From: Rhodotorula mucilaginosa
Lineage: Eukaryota > Basidiomycota > Microbotryomycetes > Sporidiobolales > Sporidiobolaceae
Direction of reading: 5' to 3'
Assembly (NCBI GenBank): GCA_034406715.1
Contig: CP137875.1
Location: 248,001-312,000 of the forward strand
DNA: 64,000 nt
Shown here: positions 35,818-47,717 of the stretch, one piece after another
Layout of the letters: the number at the start of each line of letters is the position of its first letter
Numbering within the stretch: the stretch's first letter is position 1
Program-made: the position numbers and the translations under genes
The notes under the pieces: model-generated
Told to the model about the DNA's origin: nothing
Seen by the model: the letters and a program-made list of their open reading frames with translations, nothing else
Databases searched by the model: none

Positions 35818-36893
35818 CTCGAGAGCATGCCCGTCCCTAGCAGCCGGGAGCAAGCCTGTGGCTGACGACGCGATCTCTAGCTACTCAGCAGCGTGCGCCG
35901 GGCGAAATAGTCTCTGTGATAGAGAGATGGAGAAGCCGTCTGCGTCGTTCGCCCTTCTCAAGTCTTGAGATTCCGGAGAGCCGGAAGCTCCAGCAGGAAC
36001 CGGCGATCGGCAGCATGCAACGAGTGCACAGCAGCCGATGCTCGAGGGTTGATCGCGTACCACTGCAGAGCCGTCAATTACCGCGAGAGGAAAGGGCGCC
36101 AGCAGGAGACGGGATCGCCAGCACTGCATTTCCGTGGCGAGATCGCACTCGCGGCGGTCGATCCAGGAGGTCGGCGATGAGACCGGCGCCCGTCGAGGTT
36201 CTTGAATCTTCGAGCCAGCGCCGCCGCGAGGTGGGTACATGGCAAGGCAGCGGGTATAGATGGTTGCCCGCTTGAAGCTCGTGCGCATCGGTCGAGACAG
36301 CACCGAGCCCGAGGCAGACATGAGCGGCGGTGACAACCCGGGCGACAGGAAATTCTAAGGAAGAATAGTAATCAAGGAAACGGCGGCGCTTCCGGGCGAT
36401 TTATACTGTAACGCGCACAGATGGAACTGGCAGCAAGTACTCTCTGCGTGCGCAACATCAGAGCAAACGTAGCCGTATGAGAGTCATACAACAGGCGTGC
36501 AGGCGAAGGCGGACAATGCTAAGTCCGAAAAGTCCGCGGAGAAGCAATCACATCGCCAGCTGGTCGGCTCCGATTTTCTTTCTTTGCCGCTGCATACGGA
36601 ATCAGGCTGCTAAATCGAACACGACCGTTGACGACGACTTGACGACTCGGGAACCCGCCCCTTTAACGACACCTGACGAATCCCCGACCAGCTGGGCTGC
36701 AGCCCGCAAACGACGAGACGCGTCGTCGCAGAGATCCGCTCAGGCCGCTGCTTCGTGACGACCTGCACAACCGCCTACGATAACACTGCAAGCTGAAGCA
36801 GCGCCAGAGCGACGCCACCCGTAGCGCCCGGACGAACCATCGAGCGAGAGTTGCGCCTCGCCGTCATCGCTCAACAAGCAACTCAACTCTGGA
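35818..36893. other. Shared upstream region of two divergent genes
   Basis: 1,076 bp between the 7TM gene (-) and the Ras-GEF gene (+). A short frame at 36477-36758 has no recognisable protein features. An unrecognised 5' exon of the Ras-GEF gene here cannot be excluded. Confidence 0.45.
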
Positions 36894-39800
36894 ATGCAAG
36901 TCGTGCGAGATGACGACGGCATTTCCACGCCAGATACAACGCTCACCGACGGCATAGTCGAGACAACAAGCGAGGTCGCCGTGCGAAACTTCGTCGAGCG
37001 CGTAGTGCAGAGCACAGCGGCGCTCAATCCCGTCGACTTGGTTCAGACCAGGGTCGACGACAAGGGGCGGACCATCTACAGGCTCAGGTACGCTCATGTA
37101 CACCTCGATATGCTGCATCGCAAACTGACAAAGTGCGCGGACAGCACTGCGGCCCTCTCGCACATCGGATCCAAGTTGGAAGGCCGCCCGCCGGCCGCAT
37201 CTACCCATCTCCTCGCGCCCCGAACGTCCCCGCTGCCCCGGACGCCACTCGGAGACGTCGGCAATCTCCCGTCAGACAAGTCCCTGCGAGCTTCGCGTTC
37301 GATTCCGCTGCTCCGCTCCGGCCCGCCCGCTGCGACACTCATCTCTGCTCCGCTGGCGCCGAACGCAGAGCCGCAGCGCAAACAGCGGCAGCTGCGCAGG
37401 GCGGATAGCTCCACGATGCTTCGCAATCAGACCGATCCGGCCAAGCCTGGTGCAGAGGCAGTCGCGGCGCCGTCTCGTTCGGGATCAGCAAAGAAGGCGA
37501 GCGGAAACGGGCAAGGCGATGTTTTCGGTCGCATCCTCGGATGGCGAGAAGGAGTTGCGGACCGAAGCTCGGAGCTTTCTTCTGCCGGGGCCGAGGGTCG
37601 GAAACTGGCGAAGCGGGTGTCGGGGTCCGGAGTTGCTTCTCATCCGGGCGCAAGTCTCGCAGATCTTGCTAAGGGCGAACTACCGCCAGACCGTGAGTTT
37701 CTCTACTCTGCATTCGGGCTCGCATCGAGGCTGACATGATCTGACCTGCAGTGGTCGCATGCCTCGATGCGATCGAACAAGCGGAAAATGGACGAGAACG
37801 CCCTCTCGCCGCGCCGCAGGATCGACCTTCGTACGCCCGCGAACCGTTCGGAAGCGGAGTACGCGTACATCAGCGCTTGCAGCCGCACGACACTGTCGGC
37901 TCGTGGACCTCACCACCCGGAACCGCCGAAGTTGTCGAGCAGAGCACGCGACGCCTGATGCGTGAGGTATCGTCGAACGATTCTGTCCGGACCGCGCGAC
38001 TGGAGGATCTCTTTCCCGAGCCGCTCTTGTCAGCGTCTGCACCTTCGACTGGAAGACCACGCTTTTGCGACCCCTCCGTCTTTGATGCCTTCCATCGTCA
38101 CAACACAAGAGCTTCTGCGCCCTCGCATGTCGAAGAAACGGCACCTCCAGACGCCGCGAGTCCGCACGGGATTCCGTTCGGCCACCACGGTCGACTCGAC
38201 TCGTCCACATCGATCGCGTCGAACCGCTCCGGCGCGTCATCTCACGTGTCTGCGCATGAGATTACGGTCGTCCCGGCCGTCGATGACGATCCACGCTTCG
38301 TCATCTGGGGGATGAAAGGCGCCAAGGCTTCGAGCCAGGTACCGCCTCGCGGCACCGATACACCCCGGAAACGCGCTAGTCCAGCTTCGAGCGCGACCCA
38401 TAGCCCGAACAGCCACCACGACCGGCGACGGTCGAGCGTCCGGAGCGATGAGCGGAGCTCTCCGGCTTCCAGCCTGCGCGACTCGATCAACTCGACGACG
38501 GCCCCGAACAAGACTCGTGAGAGAGTCCTCATGGCCGCGACGGCTGAGCGTCTCGTCGCCGAGCTCACGTTGAACATCTCGTCCGACTTGCTCGCCGCGT
38601 TCTTTATCACCTTTCGCAACTTTGTGGAACCGATCGACCTCCTTCACCTCTTGCTCACCCGTTTCGAGTGGGCCATGTGGTCGACTCCTCCGCCTCCGAC
38701 GTCAGCCGGGTTGAGTGCCTCGACCTCGTCTCTGTCGTCATTTTCTGCCGCCGCCGCCGCCGAAGACGAAGCCCTCCGACGAATCGTCCGCGTCCGGACT
38801 TTCGTCGTCCTGCGGTACTGGCTCCTGAACCACTTCATGCGGGACTACTATCCTTCGCGCGAACTCCGTACCACCTTGACATCTTGGCTCAACTCGTCGG
38901 CACGGGATGCTCGGTTCCGAGCGAGCCCGAAGGATGTGCGCCTCATCAAAGCGCTCAAGAAGACGGTCCGCAAGTGCAAGGACGCCTTCATCCTCGGCAA
39001 GTCGCGCGAGGCTATGCTGGCCCCTCAGAGGAGTCCGGTACTTGTCGCCGGCGAGGAAGAAGGGGCGGACGAAGTCGACCTCGCCTACGCTGTGCGCGCG
39101 GATGGGGACGCGGTCATCGCTGCAGGCAAGACGGCCGCCGATTCTCATTCGCGTAGTCTGAGTACTCCGTTGGCTCCGTCTATCTACTCTCGCGACGAAG
39201 AATCGTATCCGCTGCCGGACGACGACGAGTCGCGACCGCGAGGACCGGTTGCGCGCCGCCTTTCCAGCGCCGTTGGTACATTCGGTCGCATCAAGCGGAA
39301 GCTCCGTGACGGCGCGCGCAAGTACGCCGCACCGGCAACTTCCGACACGCTGCCATTCGGCGCGACCTCGGCGGAGCTCTCGCGTGATCTCCTCCGTGAC
39401 GAGAGTCGGCTATCCCGCTACCTCCAACAACTCGGCATCGAGCTTCTTCCGAGCGAGACATCGGCAGTATCGACGCCTGCGATATCGACCACCTGCTCAG
39501 GGGTGAAGCTGCTCGCTCCCGAGATGGATGTCCCCGTTTCGCGACTTGACGACCCGCCCCTCGCCGGAAGTGGCCGGACTGAGCAAGAGCTGGACACTCC
39601 GGTACCAGATCTGACAGCCTCGATCGGTCGCGGCATCAACACGCCGCCTCTTCCGGTCACGTCAGGCACACCTGATGCCGACGGACCGTTCCGTGGCCTT
39701 TTTGCCAACGACGCTGTAATTCCGCTCGCCCCCATCTTTACCCTCGCACCCGGAGCTTTCGGACCTTTGACGACATTCGGTCGTCCAGAGTCGGTTCGCA

Positions 39801-41837
39801 TCGAGCTCGACGACCTCGAAGACTCGTCAGATGACGACGAGGATGTCATCGAGGCGAAGCGTGCGCTCAAGCGACAGCCGCCTGCGCCAATGTTCGCCCA
39901 TACGCGACCGTGGCACTCGTCGGACGAATCTTCCCAAGATCATGGCCTGCTTGGCTCGCAGACACGCAAAACTCATGGGCTTTCCGAGCTCTTTGTCGAC
40001 GACGAGGCCGGCTTTGAAAAGAGCGAGCTCGTCACGGTGATCCCCAACTTTGTCCTCGACGGATTGGTCGATTCCGACGACGAGGACGAGCCTGGCGACG
40101 TGGAAGCCGCGTTGCGACGACTCGAGGGTCTCGTCGACGAGTCGAAGGAGCGCAAGCACGCTCTTCGGGTGCAGCAGCAGATGGAGAAGAGTCGCAAGCT
40201 GGAGGAGGACGCTCGCGCGCGTCAACAGGCGCTGGAGCAGGCTGCAGGTCTCTCCGCTCAGGCTTCGCGAGGTCCGAGCGATACGCCTTCAGCGCTTGTG
40301 GACTCGCCAATGGAAGCCATCAACGTCGGGCTTTTACCGTCTCTGCAGGGCCTGCAGTCGGCCGCAGGATCAACTCAATCTGTGGCGACCTCCCCGGCCT
40401 GGATGGGCTCGGTTGCGAACATCCGAGCGAGTCCGGAGGGTACCGTCCGTCGAGCAACGCCGCCGACCGTCACGCCCGCTCCGCCGACGCACAAGCCGAA
40501 CCTGACTGCCCGGCTCTTCGGCGCCCCGAGCGTCGAGAAAAAGGCTCCTACAACTGCATCCGTCTCGGCAGTCTCGCCTCCTGGACACCGCGCCTTTGTC
40601 CTGTATTTCCGGACCGACGTCCTCGCGCGGCAGTTCGCGCTCATCGAACGAGACCTCCTCCGCCTCGTACGCTACCCAGAGCTTGCGGACGGCAGCTGGC
40701 GACACTATATCGGCGAGACGGACGTCCTCGATTGGGATGGGCATGTCAAGGACCGGCGGCGCGCAGATGTTGCGGCGTTGGAGAGCGGTCAGCGAGCGAG
40801 CAGTGCAGTTCAGGACGTGATCGCCCGATTCAATCTGACCGCCAATTGGGTCACGTCCGAGGTGCGTTCTCGCCTGCACGCCTTTCCAGAAGTTCACAGC
40901 TAATACGTGTATGTGCAGGTCCTGCTCACGGCTTCAAGTGATGAGCGAGTTGTCGTCCTCGCCAAATTCATTCGTCTCGCTTTCGTGCGTTTCCTACTCA
41001 GTGACCCTTCGTCTTCAAGCGCAGGCAGACTGACTGTTTCTGTGAAACCGCACAGAAATGCTACTGCCAGCACAACCTGCAGACGATGATGCAGGTCGTG
41101 CACGGTCTCGCCCACCCGGACGTCGAACGCCTCGGCAAGACGTGGGCGCGCGTACCTTCGTGGGAAATGCGCAAGTTGAACGGCATGAAGAAGTTCTGCA
41201 GTCATCTCCGGAATGTAAGTCAGGCATTCGCGTCGCACTCGGTCCTGCTCGATCACGCGAGGCTTCTAACATCCGCCTCCTTCTCCCGCAGTTCAAGCAT
41301 GTGCGCTCGTTGATGAGCACGCTTGTCGCCGATCACGACCTCGGAAGTCGAGCACAACCATTGAATGGTCCCGGAAACGCTGCGCAAGGCTGTGTTCCCT
41401 TCCTCGGTAAGTCGTGTCTGTCGGGTGCAGGGTTTCACCTCGCAGTCAAGATGGCTCACTTTCCCCCCACTGCGACGCTGTACCCAGGCATCTTCCTGCA
41501 CGATTTGGCGCAGAATGCCGACCTGCCGACGTTCCTCGATCCTTCGAATCCGGCGTCGCCGGCCGACATCACCTCGAACGGAACCCTCGTCTCGCTCCAG
41601 AACCCTTCCGCCTTTCTCGACCTCCCTCCGCTTCCGCCTTCGGTCCCTCTCGCGCCGCTCGTCAACGTGCACAAGTTCCGCCAACTCGCCGAAACTGTTC
41701 AGCGCGTGGCGACTTTCCAAGAACTGGCGAGCCAGTACCGCCACGAACCGGTGCCGGGCGTGTACACGCACTGCCTCAAGCTGCAAGCGCTCGACGCCCG
41801 CGTCTTGCACGACTTGTCCCTCCGGTTGGAAGCGTGA
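36894..41837 (+). CDS. Ras-family guanine nucleotide exchange factor, Lte1/Cdc25-like (1532 aa)
   Basis: Six exons: 36894-37692, 37752-40861, 40919-40984, 41056-41214, 41292-41406 and 41488-41837; total 1,533 codons. A RasGEF N-terminal domain lies at about residues 520-660 (ERLVAELTLN, then LLAAFFITFRNFVEPIDLLH). The catalytic RasGEF (CDC25 homology) domain occupies about 1209-1532, with FNLTANWVTSEVLL, KFIRLAFKCYCQHNLQTMMQ and the conserved VPFLGIFLHDLAQ, which is restored by splicing at 41406/41488. It exchanges GDP for GTP on a small Ras-type GTPase. There is no SH3 domain, which argues against classical Cdc25; two far-apart RasGEF parts joined by a long acidic disordered linker fit Lte1-like proteins better. 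The N-terminal start is the least certain part. Confidence 0.85.
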
Positions 41838-43007
41838 CCGCGCGTATCCCTTTCTAACGACTAGACACTATTCACGATCTCATGATGCTATTCCTTCCCA
41901 CCTTTCGACGACTTTCGTTATTAACGACCATGACACCTTTTGTTGCCACACTTATCGCCAAAGCACCTCCCCCGTTCTCTTATGCATCCTATTGCCGTTC
42001 CCGAACTGTATTGCCCAGAGGATCGTCCTCGTATGCTACGTTACTCCGTCTGCGCGAATTGCGTTTCCCCTGGCCGCAAAGTTACAGTATCACACCGTCG
42101 AAGTTTCATAGCGATGTCGAGATTCGGTACGCAGATACCGTCCTATTCATAGGTGCATAGCTTCTGCTCCAGCACTTGGAATCGTCGTGACAAAAGATAA
42201 GGGAAAAGTCGTCACGATGCGGCGAGAAATCGTCGAGCTGCTCTGCTGCTCTCTCGTCCTGCTCACCACGCTCTCGCCTCGGCCTTGCGTAAGGCTGTGC
42301 GCTCGAGACAACTCCCTGGTGGAGCTCCGACCTGCGCACATACTCCGTCGCTCGCCCTACAGCCCGCCAGACCGACCGAACGCATCCGCACGCTCACCTT
42401 TTTTGCACCGCCTTGCCGACTGTTCCTGCCTCACACACCGCCCGGAGCCCGTTGTTCGAGCTCGTACGGCCATCAGAGACCTTCGAAAACCCGTCCCTTG
42501 CTCGTCCGACCAACGGAGTCGCCTCTTTGCGCCATATCACCCGCACTTTGCCCTCCGAAAACCGTTGCTTCCGCTCCGGCACGCGACCGCATCCATCCCG
42601 ACTCTCTCGCCTCTCGAGACGCCATATAGCAAACTTACGCGGCTGGTACGCGTACACAAAGGCCCTGCTACCACGAAGCACGTCGAGTGAGTCTGTCCTT
42701 CAAGCGCAAGGCGCGCAAGTTTGTCGCGTGCTGGGCACCGAGGCGTACACCGCTCTCTCGGACTCAGCAGGCCTCGGAAAGGGCGCGTCGCGCTCGCATG
42801 GGGGAGAGATAAGTCTACAGTCGGGCTTGGAGGCATCAGTCACAGCTCGGAGGGCGCTAGAGACTCGACCGGCCGCTTTTCGTCTCGCTTGAACGCGTCG
42901 CGTCTCGCCCCGCGTGCTCCCCCTCGCGCGCGACTCAACGACTTGCACGGGCTCTGAGCGGGAAACTGACGGAGTTCCGAGGTTCTCAGCAATCGCAGAC
43001 TCTCGAC
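41838..43007. other. Intergenic; possible long leader of the next gene
   Basis: 1,170 bp. A GTGAGT at 42688 and a TTCTCAG ending near 42989, just upstream of the ATG at 43008, could bound a 5'UTR intron of the membrane-protein gene. No coding region is supported. Confidence 0.4.
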
Positions 43008-44735
43008 ATGCGACCTGCTTACAAGTTCCCGAGGTCGCAAGCCTCGCTCGACCTCTCCGAAGCGGATCGAGCCGCGAAAAATGCGGAAGCAGGACCTTCC
43101 GGTTCAGTCTCGCACCCGTCGCTCCTCGTGACCGACTCGCACGGTCAGCCTACGGGCGTCGATGAGGAACAGGACGTCGTCAGGTTCTCGGACGCGGCGG
43201 CGCAGGTCGCGAATCCGGCTCACCTGTCCGCGTCCATGTTCCCGTCAAAGTCGCTCTCGCGAATCTCGGAGTACTCCGAGTCGGCCTACTCTTCAGGCTC
43301 GCACTCGCGCGACTCGCAGGATCGCACTCAGTCCCCGTCGCTCTCGTACTTGTACTCGCCGAAGCAACGCGCATCGTCGACTGCATCCTTCTCGTTTCCG
43401 GCACCACCCCCGGAGGCGCACCTCGCCGCCGCCGCGGCCTCCTCTTCTAGTTCACCCACGCCCATCCTCGCCACTGCGCCGCTGGCTCCGTCTCCAGCGC
43501 CCGTAGCGTTCCGCGTCGTGAACCCGGACGAGCGGAATCCGGACGAGGGGCTCACAGCACCGCGGAAGCACCACCTGCCGTCGCGACCGCTCACGACACC
43601 GTTCCCGAGCGAAGGCCTCGCACCGGTACCTGTCCCTCTCGACAATTTTGCCGCACCGCCAGGTCGCGAGCGCGCCGACAGCCCCTTGTACGGCAGCGCC
43701 TCGGGTTCCCGGCCCTCTTCACCAGAAGAGTACCGGCAAAATGTGATGGTGCAAGTTCCGGGCCAAGCCGTCCTCTCGCAAGATCCGCACCGGTACTCGA
43801 GTCACGCGCCCGCAGCCAGTCAGTCGACGACGCAGACGGCGTGGCAATCGGCCGAGGAAGACTTTGACGCCAAGTTTGATTCGAGGTCGGCCTTGTTCAA
43901 CTCGAACGGTGGCGCTTACGACTCGGCGGCTGCCTTTGGCGGGATCAGCGACGACTATGACGCGTACCCTGAACGGGGGGCGAGCGCGAACCGGTTCACG
44001 CTCGATGACGATGAGAAGGTCCGTCAACGGAGGAGACAAGACTCGGACGCGTCGGCGGTGGCGGCGTCGAACGGCGGTCAGGGCTGGGATCCGGAGCGAG
44101 AGAAGAAGGGCAGCAACAAGTGGATCTGGTGGAGCTTATTGGCGTTGCTCCTGATCGGTGCCGCGGTCGGACTCGGCGTGGGCTTGAGCAAGAAGCACAA
44201 TAACGACGCGGCGGCCACGGCGAACGGGGCCCAACGCGCCGCAGCGGCTTCCGACTCGGCCGCGTCTGCACCGGCCTCGTCTTCTCTCACGATTCCGACG
44301 ATCCTGCACCCTTCCTCGGCGACGCCCGCGTCCTTCTCTTCCGTCGCGCCGTCAGCGTCCGACTCGGCGTCGGTCAGCGCCTCGCCAACGACGACTCCAG
44401 CTGCGAACGACGCGGTCGAGACTTTCTCGACTACGTTTGGCTACGAACGTGGTGGCAGCACGACCGTCGTCTCCTTGACGTACACGATCCCGACCTCGTT
44501 CGCGACTCGCACCAACGGCCAGTGGCAATTCACCGAACCGGTCGTCCTCCCCAACCTGGACGGCACCGGCAGCTTCACGAGCGATCTCCGGTTCCGGGTG
44601 CAGCCGACGACTTCACCCGCCGCCGCCGCGGCGGCGGCGGCGACTCAGGGACAGCAGCGGAAGAGGTCCGAGGCTGAAACGTCGGGCGAGGCCGGTCACT
44701 GGAAGCGACACCATCGGTCGCGGTTGATTCGGTAG
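43008..44735 (+). CDS. Serine/proline-rich single-pass membrane protein (575 aa)
   Basis: Single uninterrupted frame with strong G/C third-position bias. A long disordered N-terminal part (about 370 residues, Ser/Pro/Ala-rich, with SP and RxxS sites) is followed by one transmembrane helix at about 376-396 (WIWWSLLALLLIGAAVGLGV) flanked by Lys/Asn on both sides. A Ser/Ala/Thr-rich stretch comes next, then a compact C-terminal domain of about 80 residues with beta-like sequence (GGSTTVVSLTYTIPTSF, FTEPVVLPNLDGTGSF). There is no signal peptide, so it is probably type II or an internal signal-anchor protein with the C-terminal domain outside. The layout recalls fungal cell-wall stress sensors turned around, but I do not recognise the family. 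Confidence 0.75.
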   Translation: MRPAYKFPRSQASLDLSEADRAAKNAEAGPSGSVSHPSLLVTDSHGQPTGVDEEQDVVRFSDAAAQVANPAHLSASMFPSKSLSRISEYSESAYSSGSHSRDSQDRTQSPSLSYLYSPKQRASSTASFSFPAPPPEAHLAAAAASSSSSPTPILATAPLAPSPAPVAFRVVNPDERNPDEGLTAPRKHHLPSRPLTTPFPSEGLAPVPVPLDNFAAPPGRERADSPLYGSASGSRPSSPEEYRQNVMVQVPGQAVLSQDPHRYSSHAPAASQSTTQTAWQSAEEDFDAKFDSRSALFNSNGGAYDSAAAFGGISDDYDAYPERGASANRFTLDDDEKVRQRRRQDSDASAVAASNGGQGWDPEREKKGSNKWIWWSLLALLLIGAAVGLGVGLSKKHNNDAAATANGAQRAAAASDSAASAPASSSLTIPTILHPSSATPASFSSVAPSASDSASVSASPTTTPAANDAVETFSTTFGYERGGSTTVVSLTYTIPTSFATRTNGQWQFTEPVVLPNLDGTGSFTSDLRFRVQPTTSPAAAAAAAATQGQQRKRSEAETSGEAGHWKRHHRSRLIR

Positions 44736-45336
44736 ACTTTAGCTCTTCGACGACTGGATCTGTCGAAGCTTCTCTACTAAGAGGAGCGATCGAAGCTGTG
44801 AGTACACGGATTGAGACACTCGGCGATTGCGCTCAATCTTGCTGACTCGGTTTGCTCCCGCTCGCGCAGCCTCCTCACTATTCTTGGGACGCCGGCGACA
44901 CGCGACAGGTCGCGCTTCCCCTCCGAGCTTCCTTTGTGTACATCCCTTGCATCCTTCACAAAACTTCGTGCCTTTCCACCACAATCCCCCACGGTTCTCC
45001 GTTAATTGCGTTCATCCCCTGACCTCCCCCAGCGCGATGTTCCTTGCATACTTGCATGCTCCACCACCTTGAACCTTTGAAAGGACACTTTTTTTTCATA
45101 CCAATCCTAGCGCGGTGCCTCTCGTGGCAAGCCAGGAAGCAAGACCACACATCGTTCGATTATCACCACGACCACGAATCATCGGGAATCTACAAGAACT
45201 TGAGAGGAAAGCGATAGACAGTGAAAGGCATTTGATTCTACTGCGGGCGAGCGAGAGAGAGAGTATGTAGACTGTACAGCTCTGGATGGAGGGGGAATCG
45301 CAGCCGGGAGAGAGGACAGCGGACGATGACCTCCGA
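44736..45336. other. Intergenic between convergent genes
   Basis: 601 bp between the stops of the membrane-protein gene (+) and the cytidylyltransferase gene (-). It holds both 3' regions. Nothing else was recognised. Confidence 0.45.
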
Positions 45337-47435
45337 CTACTCGGCCTTGACGCTCGCGGCTTTAACACTCGCCGGCTGCGAGCACAGTTCGGGGTGCCCA
45401 ATCTTGCGCAGCTTCGAGTCGTATTCGCCCTCGCGGTAGCCTTCGACGACTGTGATGGTTCGCGTCGGTCCGGTTCGTAGTTTGGGATTCGACAGGGCAG
45501 TCAGTAAACGAGTCTTTTTGGTGTGCGATAGGAGGTGAAGAGGGACTGACTGCGCTGGAGGAGCTCAGAGGTCGAGATGCCGTTGGTGCGCTTGGTCGGA
45601 AGGAACGACCCTGCGTGACGGGATTAAAAACAATCCGCTGTCAGTACATCGACCCACCACGTGCAGGCACCATCCGTACGGACGCCCTCGCATCCGCACA
45701 GACAAGACCACGCGAAACAGCAAGCGGGCCTAAAAGGGACTGACCGATCGACTTGGCGTACGCATAGACGTCCTCCTTGCCCGCGCTCGCATACGGTTCC
45801 TCATCATGCGCAACATAATCAATCTGCCACTTGTCGATAAACTCCTGATCGACCTGCCACGGCGCGTCCTCGACCACCTCGTCGACCCACCGGATGTGCC
45901 GCATCGACTCGTACCGCTCTTCGGAGGAAAAGACCGGGTGGGACTTGTGTTGCTCGACGAGGGCGGAGGAACAGACTCCGACGAGGAGGTGGACCGAGGG
46001 GAACATGAGTTTGCATTGTCGCAGTTGGAGCATGTGGCCGTCTGTGAGTGTGGCACCAAGTTATCAACACGAGGAAGATCAGCCGGCCAGCAACTCGGAG
46101 CTGGTTTTCTTCCCGATAAGTTCTTGAACATGCAGGCCACTCACAGTGCAAGAGGTCGTACACTCCGTCGGCGTAGATACGAACGGGCCGACCCGTCGGG
46201 GGCGGCTTGATCTTGTAAGGCCTGCCGGGGTCCCCAGCGATCGCGCGACGGATATGCTCCTGTACGTCCACGTGTCCATCGTGAAGGACCTTTACATGAG
46301 TCCAAGGCGAAGGAAACACCCGTGCTAGTGCTAGGAAAAGGATGGGGAATGGAGACGCACCTGAATGTCTTGGGCGGTCATGCTGCTCAAGAAGCCGCTC
46401 GGCGCGGGAGCCCACATGACGGGTTCGGATTGGGCCGGCCTCCTCTCGGGGTACGAACTCGGTACCGCCGCCGCCGCCGCCGCCGCCTTCTTGGACGACG
46501 ACGACCGAATAGTCCCGGCCGTCGTCTTGGGGTGGTGGGAGTGGTGGTGAAGAGGTTCCCCGTCCGTTTCCGTCTCAGTCTGACTCGGCGGCGAAGGCGA
46601 ATACCCTCCATCTTCTTCCTCCTCTTCCTCATACAACCCTTCTTCCCCGCTCGCAGACGATTGCTGCTGCATTTGGGAGAGGTTGTGCGGGTTCGGATGC
46701 GGGTGCGAGAGCGCCGAAGGGTGTAAAGAGACTGGAGCGCGGAACGCGTGAGGGTGCGTGGCGAGGCGGGCGGCGGAGACGGAAGAGGAGGCGGCGGTGG
46801 TGGCGGACGAGACGTCGCCGTCGTCTAATCATCGGCGGTCCTCACCCAAGATCAGCTGCGGGCGAGAGCGGTTTTGCGTTCAAGCAAGGGAACTCACGGG
46901 CCGAGTCGTAGCCTTCCGTCAGAGCGCCCTCCCCTCCCTGTTGTTGTTGTTGCCGTTGCCCTCCTCCAATCCCAGTCCCTCCTTGTTGGAGCGTCACGTC
47001 TCCCAGGTTCAACTCGTCGAATCGGTGTCCGACGCCGGCGGCAGTCGCCGAGGGAGTGGAAGTCGAGGTCGATGAGGACGTGTATCCTACTGGCGGAGCA
47101 GTAGCAGTAGGGCGACTCCTCGTCGGCGCCGAGAGCGAGACGTTGTCGTCGTCGTCGTCGTCGTCATCTTCAAGGAGGGAAGGCGAACTCGTCTCGTCGT
47201 TACTCTCAGCCGATGCTTCCCGCTGTACGTGCGCGCACTGACATCGTCAGCCATGACAAGCTGTGGCCCATGGCTCGGAGTGAGAGGGGAGCCGTGCACG
47301 TACCGAAGATTGTCCTTCGCCTTCAGGTCGCAACCGACGGTTCGACAGCCGCCGACGCGTAGCAGCAGCAGCAGCGGGAGGTGACGCAGCAGCGCCCGTA
47401 GCAGAAGGTGAAACAGCGCTCGTGTGCACAGTCAT
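45337..47435 (-). CDS. PCT1: Choline-phosphate cytidylyltransferase (516 aa)
   Basis: Seven exons: 47435-47304, 47237-46898, 46824-46361, 46289-46145, 46041-45745, 45610-45551 and 45449-45337; total 517 codons. It makes CDP-choline from CTP and phosphocholine, the rate-setting step of the Kennedy pathway. The nucleotidyltransferase core is clear: RPVRIYADGVYDLLH, then the HxGH active site as HYGH (360-363), completed by splicing, then VGVCSSALVEQHK, RWVDEVVEDAPW, IDYVAHDEEPY, and the second signature RTNGIST (467-473, usually RTEGIST). The first ~300 residues are an unusually long disordered extension with poly-Asp, poly-Gln, poly-Glu and poly-Ala runs, several from microsatellites. The C-terminus is short and lacks a long amphipathic membrane-sensing helix. 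Confidence 0.93.
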
Positions 47436-47717
47436 CGCTCGCGTAGAGTGCTCGAGTCGCACAAATTGGTGTTGAAGGAAGAGAAACGTCCGCGGTTCGC
47501 CGGGCGAGCGAGACGAGCCCTCGAATCAAAGACTTGGCAAGGAAGCACTCAGAGAAATCGAATGCGGGAGTACAGTAGATACTAGATGCAACAAAGGATG
47601 GAAGGCTACACTGTGTTTTTTTAATGGCAACAACGAAACGAAAACATGCGAATGAAGGAAACAAGAGAGAATCAAGCCGCGGCCAAAACGCACACTGCTC
47701 GACCACAACACCGCCCC

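Noticed and set aside
36477-36758. 93-codon frame upstream of the Ras-GEF gene
   Set aside because: No domain, no plausible splice into the Ras-GEF exon that improves the protein; kept only as a possible 5' exon.
36894-41837. Assigning the Ras exchange factor as Cdc25
   Set aside because: No SH3 domain was found and the spacing of the two RasGEF parts by a long acidic linker fits Lte1-like proteins better; left without a symbol.
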